64,000 nucleotides of DNA from CAVWGP01 sp963754645 (GCA_963754645.1 CAVWGP010000011.1:558001-622000), one strand, 5' to 3'; shown: positions 8,942 through 17,494, numbered from the stretch's first letter. Notes: generated from the sequence alone by a model not told the origin. Translations and numbers: made by a program.

Positions 8942-10155
8942 GCCTTGGGGCGCGCGGCTTTGCCGACTGTTTCGGCCACGCGCTCGGCGAGACGGCGCGC
9001 GACCTCGCTCTTGTCCATCGTCGGCCAGCGTTCGGCGCCGCGCTCGGTGATGAAATGAATCGTGTTCGCGGCGCCGCCGAACGTGCCGGTGGCGGGGGCA
9101 ACGTCGTTGGCGAGAATCCAGTCGCAGCCTTTCTTCTTGCGCTTGGCGGTGGCGTTGGCCACGACGTTCTCGGTTTCGGCGGCGAAGCCGATGAGCAGGC
9201 GTGGCCGGCGATTGCCCGCCTTGGCCAGGGTCGCGAGAATGTCCGGGTTCTCGACCAGTTTGAGCGACGGCGCGCCGCCGCCGTTCTTCTTGAGCTTCTG
9301 CCCGGCGGCGTCGGCCACGCGCCAATCGGCGACGGCGGCGGCGCAGACCGCGACATCGGCGGGCAGCGCGCTTTCGCACGCCGCCAGCATCTCGCGCGCC
9401 AACTCGATGCGGATAACGGAAACGCCGGCCGGATCGGCGAGCGACGTCGGCCCCGAAACCAGCGTCGTCTCGGCGCCGAGCGCGGCCAGCGCCGCGGCGA
9501 TGGCGTAGCTTTGCTTGCCCGAGGAGCGATTGCCGATGAAGCGCACCGGGTCGATCGCTTCTTGCGTCGGACCGCCGGTGACCAGCGCGCGAATCCCGGC
9601 CAGGCGGCGATCGGCCGTCAGCGCGGCTTCGATCGCGCCCACGATCGCCTCGGGCTCGGCCATGCGGCCGATGCCGGCTTCGTCCTCGGCGAAGGCGCCT
9701 TCCTCGGGCCCGACGCGGCGCACGCCGCGCGCTTCAAGAAGGCGGATATTCTCAACGGTCGCCGGATTGAGCCACATGCGCTGGTTCATCGCCGGCGCCA
9801 CCAGGATGGGCGCGGCCGAGGCCAGCAACACCGTCGTCGCCAGATCGTCGGCGGTGCCCTGCGCCATCTTGGCGAGAATGTCGGCCGTGGCCGGCGCGAC
9901 GACGACGAGGTCGGCGTCCTGCGATAGCCGCAAATGGCTCATCTCGCTTTCCTCGGCGAGCGAAAAAATATCGCAATGGACCTTGTTGCGGCTGAGCGCG
10001 GCCACGGAGAGCGGGGTGACGAACTGCGCCCCGCCCTTGGTGAGCACGCAGCGCACGGTGGCGCCGCGCTCGCGCAGGCGGCGGATCAGGATCAGACATT
10101 TGAACGCCGCGATCCCGCCGGCGATCACGAGAAGTATGCGCTTGCCCTTGAGCAT
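8938..10155 (-). CDS. coaBC: Bifunctional phosphopantothenoylcysteine decarboxylase / phosphopantothenate-cysteine ligase
   Basis: CoaBC carries out two successive steps of coenzyme A synthesis. The N-terminal flavoprotein half (residues 1-180) has GGIAAFK, the active-site histidine region in RLSQDADLVVVAPATA, and the PAMN motif. The C-terminal ligase half has the VTGGPTQEAIDPVRFIGNRSSGK signature and AAAVADWR. The chosen start ATG 10155 places the family N-terminus LKGKRILLVIAGGIAA at once; an in-frame ATG at 10188 would add 11 residues. Length of 405 residues is normal. Confidence 0.96.
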   Translation of the reverse strand: MLKGKRILLVIAGGIAAFKCLILIRRLRERGATVRCVLTKGGAQFVTPLSVAALSRNKVHCDIFSLAEESEMSHLRLSQDADLVVVAPATADILAKMAQGTADDLATTVLLASAAPILVAPAMNQRMWLNPATVENIRLLEARGVRRVGPEEGAFAEDEAGIGRMAEPEAIVGAIEAALTADRRLAGIRALVTGGPTQEAIDPVRFIGNRSSGKQSYAIAAALAALGAETTLVSGPTSLADPAGVSVIRIELAREMLAACESALPADVAVCAAAVADWRVADAAGQKLKKNGGGAPSLKLVENPDILATLAKAGNRRPRLLIGFAAETENVVANATAKRKKKGCDWILANDVAPATGTFGGAANTIHFITERGAERWPTMDKSEVARRLAERVAETVGKAARPKA

Positions 10156-10246
10156 TCCGGCTCCCGCGGCCCGCTTGGCCGGGCGCAATCTTACACCAAG
10201 ATAAGCCTAATTCGCGCCGGCAAAAGTCCGGTTAACGCGCCGCCGT

Positions 10247-10486
10247 TCAAGGCTTCTTCTTGGCACCGAATTGTTCCCACATGGCCTTTTGGAACTGCTC
10301 GAAGGCCTGGCCGCCGCCCTGGAACCATTGCTTGAACAGCGCCTCGGGCTCGATGCCGGCGGCGGCCTTCAGCATGCGCTCCTTGAGTGCTTTCAGCATT
10401 TCGACCTGGAGCGGCTGCACGTCGGGGAGGCCGAGGAAGGCGCGCGCTTCGTCGGGCGAGCAGTCGATGTCGATTTTGATCTTCAT
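10247..10486 (-). CDS. Small conserved protein, probably DUF6489
   Basis: A 79-residue acidic N-terminal, lysine-ending protein starting MKIKIDIDCSPDEARAFLGL, with a phenylalanine/glutamine-rich helix near the C-terminus. The pattern matches a small alphaproteobacterial family I recall as DUF6489; this is from memory. There is no signal peptide or membrane segment. It lies between coaBC and ubiB on the same strand, 16 bases after the ubiB stop, so it may be the last gene of the ubiE-X-ubiB transcript. Confidence 0.75.
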   Translation of the reverse strand: MKIKIDIDCSPDEARAFLGLPDVQPLQVEMLKALKERMLKAAAGIEPEALFKQWFQGGGQAFEQFQKAMWEQFGAKKKP

Positions 10487-10502
10487 GGCGGGCTCCCGTG
10501 TT

Positions 10503-12014
10503 TCAAGACCGCGCCAATATTAGCACCGCCACCGCCAAGACCGCGATGGCCGACCACAGCGGCCACAGCGCGGTTCCGCGAACCGCGCGCCGCGCGCGCT
10601 CGGGTTCGCTCAAGCGCGCAATGGCGCCTTCGAGGCCGCGCAACAGCCGCGGCACGCTCTGCACGGTGTCGACGGCGTCGCTCACGGCCTGGCGCAGCCG
10701 CGCCTCGGGGCCGCGATTGCGCCGCATCCAATCCTCGATCAGCGGCCGCGTCATGGTCCACATATTCACGTTGGGGTTGAGACGGCGGCCGACGCCTTCG
10801 GTGACGAGCATGGTTTTTTGCAGCAGCAAGAGCTGCGGCTGGGTTTCCATTTCGAAGGTTTCGGTGACCTGGAACAGCAAGCCGAGCAGCCGGGCGACCG
10901 AGATCTCGTGCATCGGCCGGTCCATGATCGGCTCGGCGATGGCGCGCAGCGCCTGTGTAAAGGCGGCCTGGGATTTGTGCGCCGGCACGAAGCCGGCGCG
11001 AAAATGCACCTTGGCCACGGCTTCGTAATCGCGCGACAGAAAACCCATCAGCATGTCGGCGAGATAGTAGCGGTGCGCGCGGTCGAGCCGGCCGGTGATG
11101 CCGAAATCGAGCGCGCAAATCCGTCCGTCGGCCTCGATGAAGCAATTGCCCGGATGCTGGTCGGCGTGGAAAAAGCCGTCGCGGAACACTTGATTGAAGA
11201 ACGCGGCGGCGGCGTTGGCCAGGATACGGTCGGGGTCGTGGCCGGCGGCGATCAGTTCGTCGCGCCGGTCGATATTGATGCCGTGAATGCGCTCCAAGGT
11301 CAGCACGCGCCGCCCGGTGCGCTGCCAATCGATGCGCGGCACGCGGAAGGTCGGATCGTCGGCGAAGTTCTCGCCCAGCTCGGTGGCGGCGGCGGCCTCC
11401 ATGCGCAAATCCATTTCGAGCTGCACCGACTCGGCGAAAATGCGCACGACCTCGACCGGCTTCAAGCGCCGCAGATCGGGCCGCAACCGCTCCGCCATTT
11501 CGGCGAGCCAATAGAAAAGATCGAGGTCGCGGGCGAAGGCGGCCTCGATGTCGGGGCGCAAGATCTTGACCGCCGCGTCCTGGCCGTCGGCCGTGACCGC
11601 GAAGTGAACTTGCGCGATCGAAGCGGCCGCGACCGGAACGTCGTCGAACGAGCGAAAGAATTGCGTCAGCGGCCCGCCGAGCTCGGCTTCGATCGTGACC
11701 CGGGCGCGGGCGCTGGCGAAGGGCGGCAGGTTGTCGCGCAACTCCGCGAGATCGGCCGCGACCTGTTCGCCAACAAGATCGGGTCGCACCGACAGTGCTT
11801 GGCCGAGTTTGATGAAGGTGGGGCCAAGCGTTTCCAAAGCCTGGGCCAGCCGCTGGCCGGGCCGTCCGGGCATGTCGCGCCGCCACAGCAGGCGCGCGAG
11901 GCGCAACGCGAATGGCGTTATGCCGAGTTGTTCGAACGGAAACAGCGCATCGTAGCGCGCCAGCGTCCGGCCGATGCCGAACAAGCGCGCCACGCTGCGA
12001 AGCGAGCGATACAT
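10503..12014 (-). CDS. ubiB: UbiB-family atypical kinase/ATPase for ubiquinone biosynthesis
   Basis: UbiB is the membrane-bound ABC1/COQ8 protein required for ubiquinone synthesis. The 503-residue product shows the family signature LGPTFIKLGQALSVRPDL (KxGQ motif), the alanine-rich nucleotide loop in VAAASIAQVH, the lysine in AAVKILRP, the ExD-type motif in QLEMDLRMEA, the catalytic DGFFHADQHPGN and the metal-binding ALDFGITG. Two hydrophobic segments close the C-terminus (after about residue 480), as expected. One unknown gene separates it from ubiE. Confidence 0.96.
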   Translation of the reverse strand: MYRSLRSVARLFGIGRTLARYDALFPFEQLGITPFALRLARLLWRRDMPGRPGQRLAQALETLGPTFIKLGQALSVRPDLVGEQVAADLAELRDNLPPFASARARVTIEAELGGPLTQFFRSFDDVPVAAASIAQVHFAVTADGQDAAVKILRPDIEAAFARDLDLFYWLAEMAERLRPDLRRLKPVEVVRIFAESVQLEMDLRMEAAAATELGENFADDPTFRVPRIDWQRTGRRVLTLERIHGINIDRRDELIAAGHDPDRILANAAAAFFNQVFRDGFFHADQHPGNCFIEADGRICALDFGITGRLDRAHRYYLADMLMGFLSRDYEAVAKVHFRAGFVPAHKSQAAFTQALRAIAEPIMDRPMHEISVARLLGLLFQVTETFEMETQPQLLLLQKTMLVTEGVGRRLNPNVNMWTMTRPLIEDWMRRNRGPEARLRQAVSDAVDTVQSVPRLLRGLEGAIARLSEPERARRAVRGTALWPLWSAIAVLAVAVLILARS

Positions 12015-12033
12015 GGGCGGCGCCGCCGCGCCG

Positions 12034-12873
12034 TCACTCGGCGAGCGTGCCTTGCAGCCAAAGCCCGCCCGAAACCGACGCGCCCGCCGCCGGCATGAAA
12101 CTTTCCCGGAACGTGTGCTGCCCGGCGCAAATATCGACCAGCAAATCGCGCTCGCCCGGGCTCCGGGCGATGATCGTGCGCAGGACGTAGATATCGTGCT
12201 CGCCGAAACTCATCTCGCGCACCGATTCGATGAGGCCTTCGAAGGTGTATTCGCTCGGCCCCCATTCCTCGATTGGCATGAGATTTGGCTTGGAATCGTT
12301 GGAGATCACGAGATATTCGCGCCCCGCCTCGTCGCGCTTGACGCGATCGGGATTGTCTTGTTTGGTCATGCTGACGAGGCCCGGCTCGTAGGAGCGCACT
12401 TCCTTGCCGAGCCCTTTTTTCAGCCGATAGGCAAAGGCGCCGAAGCGCACTTGCATCGTTTTTCCCGGCGTATAGCGGTTGCGGGTCAGCGCATAGAACG
12501 GATCGAAAAACGAAATCGTCTTGGCGCCGATCTTGCCTTCGATGAAGCCCTCATAACCGGTGTCGGCGGCAACGATGTTTTCGATCGGAACCGGAATGGT
12601 GGAAGCGGCGTGAATGAACGGATACGCCGTTGCAACCGCGTTACGCGGCGATTTCTTGTCGCTCAAGACAACGAGCACGTGGCGCAGCTCGCCCGCGGCC
12701 TCGGAAAGATAGATAATGCTATCGGGCGTCCAGCCTTCGGGCGGCTTGGCGCCCTCCGGCCAGGCCGCAATGCCGCCGAAATTCGGCAGTCTGGCGGTCA
12801 AACCGGGCAGTTGTCGGACGATCGTCTCCTCGACATTCTTGACGATACATTCCCAGTGGCTACCGTGAAGCAT
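12034..12873 (-). CDS. Uncharacterised protein between ubiE and ubiB
   Basis: A 279-residue soluble-looking protein of no family I recognise. There is no signal peptide, membrane segment or classic nucleotide or metal motif. Recognisable stretches are FFDPFYALTRNRYTPGKT (about residues 131-148), followed by a beta-rich stretch that ends in RLKKGLGKE. Start ATG 12873 is supported by a strong AAGGAGG site 7 bases upstream. It sits 23 bases after the ubiE stop and 19 before the ubiB start, so it is almost certainly co-transcribed with them. A link to quinone synthesis is inference from position only. Confidence 0.8.
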   Translation of the reverse strand: MLHGSHWECIVKNVEETIVRQLPGLTARLPNFGGIAAWPEGAKPPEGWTPDSIIYLSEAAGELRHVLVVLSDKKSPRNAVATAYPFIHAASTIPVPIENIVAADTGYEGFIEGKIGAKTISFFDPFYALTRNRYTPGKTMQVRFGAFAYRLKKGLGKEVRSYEPGLVSMTKQDNPDRVKRDEAGREYLVISNDSKPNLMPIEEWGPSEYTFEGLIESVREMSFGEHDIYVLRTIIARSPGERDLLVDICAGQHTFRESFMPAAGASVSGGLWLQGTLAE

Positions 12874-12896
12874 CCCCGCCCCTCCTTGAACCGCAT

Positions 12897-13679
12897 TCAT
12901 AACCGCCAGCCCATATGGATGGCAACGATACCGCCCGACATGTTGCGGTAGGCGACGCGGTCGAATCCGGCGGCCCGGATCTGGCCGGCCAATTCGTCTT
13001 GGTCGGGAAACCGCCGGATGCTCTCGACAAGATAGCGATAGGCTTCGCGATCGCCCGCCACGCGCTGGCCGATCCACGGGACGACGCGAAAGGAATAGGC
13101 ATCGTAGATGCGCCCCAGCAGCGGCACGGCAACGTGGCTGAATTCGAGGCATAGGAAACGGCCGCCGGGCTTCAAGACCCGCCGCGCCTCCGCCAGGGCC
13201 GCGTCGCGCCGGGTCACGTTGCGCAATCCGAAGGCGATCGTATAAGCGTCGACGCTGCGCGGCGGCAACGGCAGAGCCTCGGCGTTGCCGGCGATCCATT
13301 CTATCGCGCCGACAAGGCCGCGGTCGCAAGCCCGGTCGCGGCCGACGGCGAGCATGGCGGCGTTGATGTCGCATACCGTAACCCGGGCGCCCGGCGCGCG
13401 CTCAAGGAAACGGAAGGCGAGATCGCCCGTGCCGCCCGCAACGTCGAGCAGGTGCATGCCGGGGCGGGGGCGCAGGCTGTCGATCAAGCTGTCTTTCCAC
13501 AGCCGATGCAGCCCACCGCTCATCAGGTCGTTCATGAGGTCGTAGCGCCGCGCCACGCGGTCGAACACGCCCCGCACCAGGCGTTCTTTGTCCTGCGCGG
13601 CAACCGCTTGAAAACCGAAATCGACCGTTGTGTCGCCGGGTTCGCCGGCGCCGCCATTCCGGGCTGTTTCATCGATCAT
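12897..13679 (-). CDS. ubiE: Demethylmenaquinone/2-polyprenyl-6-methoxy-benzoquinol methyltransferase
   Basis: UbiE is a SAM-dependent C-methyltransferase of ubiquinone (and menaquinone) synthesis. The 260-residue protein has YDLMNDLMSGGLHRLWK, the SAM-binding loop LLDVAGGTGDLAFRF, GNAEALPLP, the family signature YTIAFGLRNVTR, and RVLKPGGRFLCLEFS. Length is normal. It is the first gene of the leftward ubiE-X-ubiB group and is divergent from mutM across a 129-bp gap. Confidence 0.97.
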   Translation of the reverse strand: MIDETARNGGAGEPGDTTVDFGFQAVAAQDKERLVRGVFDRVARRYDLMNDLMSGGLHRLWKDSLIDSLRPRPGMHLLDVAGGTGDLAFRFLERAPGARVTVCDINAAMLAVGRDRACDRGLVGAIEWIAGNAEALPLPPRSVDAYTIAFGLRNVTRRDAALAEARRVLKPGGRFLCLEFSHVAVPLLGRIYDAYSFRVVPWIGQRVAGDREAYRYLVESIRRFPDQDELAGQIRAAGFDRVAYRNMSGGIVAIHMGWRL

Positions 13680-13808
13680 GTTGAGACGATAGCGGAAACC
13701 GGGTCATAAGAGCTAGCGCAATGGTCGCCCGCGCCATATCACAAGGACGCATTGCCCGGCATTCATGGTCAAGAAAAGCTTGGCGCAGCCGATTGAGAAA
13801 GCGGTCCC

Positions 13809-14648
13809 ATGCCCGAACTGCCCGAGGTTGAAACCGTTTGCCGCGGCTTGGCGCCGGTCATGGTGGGGCGACGCATCGCGCAAGTCACCCTGCGCCGGCC
13901 CGATCTGCGCGTGGCGCTGCCGCGCGATCTCGTGCGCCGCATGGAAGGGCGCCGGGTCGCCGCGATCAGGCGGCGCGCCAAATACATCCTGATCGAGCTC
14001 GATTCGCCCGATGTCGTCATTCTGCATCTCGGCATGTCGGGCCGCATTTCGATCGCCCAAGGCGACGTCGCGCCGGCGCGGCACGACCACGTCGTGATCG
14101 CGCTCGACGACGGCACGCGCATTGCGTTCAACGACGCGCGGCGCTTCGGCCTCATGCTCATTGCCGAGCGCACGGCGCTGGCGCGGCACAAATTGTTCGC
14201 CGGGCTGGGGCCCGAGCCGCTGTCCGAGGCGTTCGACGGCGCCGCGCTGGCGGCGCGCCTCAAAGGCAAGAAAACGCCGATCAAGGCCGCGTTGCTGGAT
14301 CAGCGCGTGGTCGCCGGTCTCGGCAACATATATGTCTGCGAGGCGCTGTTTCGGGCCGGCGTATCGCCAAAACGGCTGGCGCGCTCGATCGGAGGCGACA
14401 AGGCGGCGGCGCTGGCCGCGGCCGTCAAGACCGTGCTCGCCAAGGCGATTGCCGCCGGCGGATCGAGCTTGCGCGATTATGTCCAGCCATCGGGCGAACT
14501 CGGCTATTTCCAGCATCAATGGGCCGTCTACGACAAGGAGGGCGCGGCCTGCCCCGGCTGCGGCTGCGATATTGCGCGCAGCGGCGGCATCAAGCGCATC
14601 GTGCAAAGCGGGCGTTCGACATTCTATTGTCCGCGCCGCCAGCGTTAG
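13809..14648 (+). CDS. mutM: Formamidopyrimidine-DNA glycosylase (Fpg/MutM)
   Basis: MutM excises 8-oxoguanine and formamidopyrimidines and cuts the abasic site. The 279-residue enzyme starts MPELPEVE (catalytic Pro1 and Glu2 after Met removal). It has the lysine in RRAKYIL, the helix-two-turn-helix region with LLDQRVVAGLGNIYVCEALF, and the C-terminal four-cysteine zinc finger CPGC...CPRC-type. After its TAG stop, the last 60 or so codons are repeated almost exactly in the same frame (14692-14867), see the repeat entry. It heads the mutM-crotonase-rpsT order typical of alphaproteobacteria. Confidence 0.97.
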   Translation: MPELPEVETVCRGLAPVMVGRRIAQVTLRRPDLRVALPRDLVRRMEGRRVAAIRRRAKYILIELDSPDVVILHLGMSGRISIAQGDVAPARHDHVVIALDDGTRIAFNDARRFGLMLIAERTALARHKLFAGLGPEPLSEAFDGAALAARLKGKKTPIKAALLDQRVVAGLGNIYVCEALFRAGVSPKRLARSIGGDKAAALAAAVKTVLAKAIAAGGSSLRDYVQPSGELGYFQHQWAVYDKEGAACPGCGCDIARSGGIKRIVQSGRSTFYCPRRQR

Positions 14649-14870
14649 TGGCGGATAAGTGCCGCCGCGCCGAGGCCGGACCCGGGCCTGCACGATTGTG
14701 TCCAGCCGTCGCGCGAACTCGGCTATTTCCAGCATCAATGGGCCGTCTACGACAAGGAGGGCGCGGCCTGCCCCGGCTGCGGCTGCGATATTGCGCGCAG
14801 CGGCGGCATCAAGCGCATCGTGCAAAGCGGGCGCTCGACATTCTATTGTCCGCGCCGCCAGCGTTAGTGT
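14473..14870 (+). repeat. 219-bp tandem duplication of the mutM 3' end
   Basis: The mutM zinc-finger region (about 14473-14651) recurs at 14692-14870 with an exact offset of 219 bases. Only a handful of substitutions separate the copies (for example CCATCGGGC versus CCGTCGCGC near the start). Because 219 is divisible by three, the second copy stays in the mutM frame, separated from the first only by the TAG stop and 24 intervening codons. Its own stop is at 14865-14867. No start codon or ribosome site for independent expression is evident. Confidence 0.9.
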
Positions 14871-15012
14871 AAGACAAGCGCCGCCGCGCCGCGCACCGAC
14901 CGGGATCGCGTTTGTGCCATGCGGCATTGCGGCATATGCGGCCGACGATCGATTTTGCCCCAGGTTCCGTTGCGTCGCTGAGCGGCGTGCTCCCAGCCGA
15001 AAAGGACAGTCC

Positions 15013-15789
15013 ATGGCCTTCGAGACGATCATCTATGAAACGCGTGGCCCGGTGGCTCTCATCCGGCTCAACCGGCCCAAGGCGCTCAATGCGCTGAACA
15101 GCCAATTGGCGCGCGAGCTCGGCCAGGCGCTGCATGCCGCCGAGGCCGATCCGGCGATCGGCTGCGTTGTCCTCACCGGCAACGAGAAGGCCTTCGCCGC
15201 CGGCGCCGATATCAAGGAGATGCAGGGCAAGTCGTTCCAGGATGTCTTTCTCGAGGATTTCATCACCAAGGACTGGGAGGAAGTGCCGAAGCTGCGCAAG
15301 CCGGTCATCGCGGCGGTTGCCGGCTATGCCTTCGGCGGCGGCTGCGAGCTGGCCATGATGTGCGATTTCATCATCGCCGCCGACAACGCGAAATTCGGCC
15401 AGCCCGAGATCAATCTCGGCATCATGCCGGGCGCCGGCGGCACGCAGCGGCTCACCCGTTTCGTCGGCAAGTCGAAGGCCATGGAAATGTGCCTGACCGG
15501 GCGCACGATGGACGCGCAAGAGGCCGAGCGCGCCGGCCTGGTCAGCCGCGTCGTCGCGGCGGACAAACTCATCGACGAAGCGCTCAAGACGGGGGAAGCC
15601 ATCGCGAAGAAATCGCGCCCCGTCGTCTACATGGTCAAGGAGTCGGTCAATCAAGCCTATGAAACCATGCTGCGCGAAGGCGTTCTATTCGAGCGGCGCG
15701 TGTTTCATTCGGCCTTCGCGCTCGAAGACAAGAAGGAAGGCATGGCGGCGTTCGTCGAGAAACGCGAACCGAAATTCAAGAATCGCTAG
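15013..15789 (+). CDS. Enoyl-CoA hydratase (crotonase family)
   Basis: A 258-residue crotonase that would hydrate 2-trans-enoyl-CoA in beta-oxidation. It has the CoA-binding AAGADIKEM, the oxyanion/first glutamate region FGGGCELAMMCD, and the second catalytic glutamate in GQPEINLGIMPGAGGTQRL. Both general acid/base glutamates are therefore present, unlike the crotonase at 45088. The start ATG 15013 gives the standard MAFETIIYE N-terminus. It lies between mutM and rpsT, its usual position in alphaproteobacteria. Confidence 0.95.
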   Translation: MAFETIIYETRGPVALIRLNRPKALNALNSQLARELGQALHAAEADPAIGCVVLTGNEKAFAAGADIKEMQGKSFQDVFLEDFITKDWEEVPKLRKPVIAAVAGYAFGGGCELAMMCDFIIAADNAKFGQPEINLGIMPGAGGTQRLTRFVGKSKAMEMCLTGRTMDAQEAERAGLVSRVVAADKLIDEALKTGEAIAKKSRPVVYMVKESVNQAYETMLREGVLFERRVFHSAFALEDKKEGMAAFVEKREPKFKNR

Positions 15790-15923
15790 ACGCGGCGCGA
15801 CAAGTCGCTCCGCGCGGCGTACGCGCCGAACGCCTGCGCGGCTTGACGGCGCGCGCCGCCGCCGCCATATAGTCCCCTCATTCCCGCAGCATCGCCACCC
15901 ACAGCAATCGGAACGGCTGACCC

Positions 15924-16229
15924 ATGGCCAACGCACCTGCCGCCAAAAAAGTCAAACAAGCTCGCCATCCCTCGGCGATCAAGCGCACGCGCCGCAATGC
16001 GCGCCGCACCGGGATCAACCGGGCGCGCACCAGCCGCATCGGCACGTCGGTCAAAAAGGTCGAATCGGCGATCGAGGCCGGCAACTATGCCGAGGCCATG
16101 GCGGCGCTGAAAATGGCGCAGCCCGAGCTGCATCGCGGCGTCAGCAAGGGCGTGCTGCGGCTGAAAACCGCGTCGCGCAAGATTTCGCGCCTCAATGCGC
16201 GCATCAAGGCGTTGAAGAAATCCGCCTAG
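15924..16229 (+). CDS. rpsT: 30S ribosomal protein S20
   Basis: S20 binds 16S rRNA early in assembly of the small subunit. The 101-residue, lysine/arginine-rich helical protein has the family core SAIKRTRRNARRTGINR and KGVLRLKTASRKISRLN. It is slightly longer than the usual 86-90 residues because of a C-terminal extension (KALKKSA). A terminator-like hairpin follows at 16257-16286. In many alphaproteobacteria dnaA comes next; here a MarR gene does. Confidence 0.97.
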   Translation: MANAPAAKKVKQARHPSAIKRTRRNARRTGINRARTSRIGTSVKKVESAIEAGNYAEAMAALKMAQPELHRGVSKGVLRLKTASRKISRLNARIKALKKSA

Positions 16230-16256
16230 GCCAGGCGCACCGGCCAATATTCGCGA

Positions 16257-16286
16257 CGCGCTTCGGCCGCCCCGGAGCGCGTTTTT
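16257..16286 (+). terminator. Rho-independent terminator of rpsT
   Basis: Stem CGCGCTTCGG (16257-16266) pairs with CCGGAGCGCG (16272-16281) with one G-T wobble and a 5-base loop. TTTTT follows at 16282-16286. Position 28 bases after the rpsT stop fits termination of the mutM-rpsT transcript. Confidence 0.75.
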
Positions 16287-16302
16287 CGTTGCGGCGCATA
16301 AG

Positions 16303-16785
16303 CTAATCCCCGCCGGGCGCTTTCTCGATCAGCGCCTGCAGGCGGTCGGAAAGTTCGGTCAAAGTTTCGCCAGCGGTCCGGAGCTTCTGCGCATCCATGC
16401 CGGCGGCCAATTCATCGGCGAGCTCCGCGGCTTTTTGCGTCAGGGATTCGTAGAGCCGTTCGCCCGCCGCCGTGAGCGCCACCAGCTGCGAGCGGCGATG
16501 TGCCGGATTGGCGGCGAAGCGCACCAAGCCCTTTCCGGCTAGTTCATCGGCCAATTTTTGGATGTGCTGGCGCGCCACCGGCCGCGCGCGCGCCAGGGCC
16601 GGCACGGTTTGCGGCCCCTTGAGTTTCAGCGAGCGCAGCAAGCCCCAAACGCCGCCGCCTTGCGGGTTGACCAGGCCCAGCCGCTTGCCGGCGGCGCGCA
16701 GCTTGAACGCCGCCTGCAGGGTCAGAATGGTCACGGAGAGCAGTTCCGCGCCGGCTTCGGTTCGATTGTAGCCAGTCTTGGTCAC
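16303..16785 (-). CDS. MarR-family transcriptional regulator
   Basis: A 160-residue winged-helix protein beginning at GTG 16785. The DNA-binding core runs from about residue 45 to 110: a WGLLRSLKLKGPQTVPALARA helix-turn-helix, then the recognition helix ARQHIQKLADELAGKGLV, then a wing with NPAHRRSQLVALTAAGE. This matches MarR. It is divergent from the methyltransferase-like gene at 17015. A perfect 20-base palindrome lies between them (16913-16955), the expected place for its own operator. Effector unknown. Confidence 0.88.
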   Translation of the reverse strand: MTKTGYNRTEAGAELLSVTILTLQAAFKLRAAGKRLGLVNPQGGGVWGLLRSLKLKGPQTVPALARARPVARQHIQKLADELAGKGLVRFAANPAHRRSQLVALTAAGERLYESLTQKAAELADELAAGMDAQKLRTAGETLTELSDRLQALIEKAPGGD

Positions 16786-16912
16786 GGGCCATTTTCCCCC
16801 AACTTGATCTTTCGCACCCGTCCGCCAAGGACGCGGAAAGGCGGCGCGTGCGATCCTATCACGGAGGGCCAGCCAAACGCCGTGTCCGTCACGTTTCCGG
16901 GGAGGACCGAAA

Positions 16913-16955
16913 CCGGCTTGTAATTTGACAATATAATTGTCAAATTACAAGCCGG
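16913..16955. promoter_or_regulatory. Long perfect palindrome, probable MarR operator
   Basis: Two 20-base arms (16913-16932 and 16936-16955) are exact reverse complements around a 3-base ATA spacer. The core reads TTGACAAT-ATA-ATTGTCAA, similar in style to MarR-family operators, extended outward by GTAATT and the GC-rich tips CCGGCTT. It is strikingly AT-rich compared with its surroundings and sits in the divergent intergenic space between marR (start 16785) and the gene at 17015. That it is the operator is inferred. Confidence 0.7.
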
Positions 16956-17014
16956 GGCATTCGATCGGCGTTCGGTGCCACATTGTTTCGAATTTATGAG
17001 GTAAGGGACGGGCC

Positions 17015-17473
17015 ATGCGTGACGCACCAATGGTGATTGCTCCGCCACCCGCGCTGTATTTCGGCGTATTATGCCTGGGAGCCGCGATCGATTTCCTGTT
17101 CCCGGCGCCATTCCTGCCGCGGCCTTGGCAATACGGGCTGGGCGCCGCGGCGTTCGCGCTGGGCGGCGTCATTGCCGGGTCGGCGATCGGCCAATTTCGG
17201 CGCGCCGGCACCAATGTGCCGACTTATCGCCCGACCCTGGCGCTGGTCTCGCGCGGTCCCTATCGCCGGTCGCGCAACCCGATCTATATCGGCCTCACCT
17301 TGGCCTATATCGGCATTGCGCTCGCGATCGACAGCCCTTGGATTCTCGGCTTGGTCGTTCCGCTGCTGGCGCTGATGCGTTACGGCGTCATCGCGCGCGA
17401 AGAGGCCTATCTTGAGGACAAATTCGGCGACGCATATCGCGCGTACAAAAAAAGCGTGCCGCGCTGGCTTTGA
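17015..17473 (+). CDS. Isoprenylcysteine carboxyl methyltransferase-like membrane protein
   Basis: A 152-residue protein with about four membrane segments and the ICMT/PEMT-type C-terminal signature GPYRRSRNPIYIG, followed by REEAYLEDKFGDAYRAY and WL at the end. In this family these residues bind SAM and substrate. The bacterial substrate is usually unknown; lipid or quinone methylation has been proposed for relatives. Divergent from the MarR gene, which probably controls it through the palindrome 60 bases upstream. Confidence 0.88.
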   Translation: MRDAPMVIAPPPALYFGVLCLGAAIDFLFPAPFLPRPWQYGLGAAAFALGGVIAGSAIGQFRRAGTNVPTYRPTLALVSRGPYRRSRNPIYIGLTLAYIGIALAIDSPWILGLVVPLLALMRYGVIAREEAYLEDKFGDAYRAYKKSVPRWL

Positions 17474-17494
17474 CCGCGCCGCGGCGTCGCCCCG

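Noticed and set aside
14659..15012. Extended N-terminus for the crotonase covering the mutM tail copy
   Set aside because: It reads the duplicated mutM DNA in a different frame (SS-rich), lacks homology, and ATG 15013 gives the standard crotonase start.
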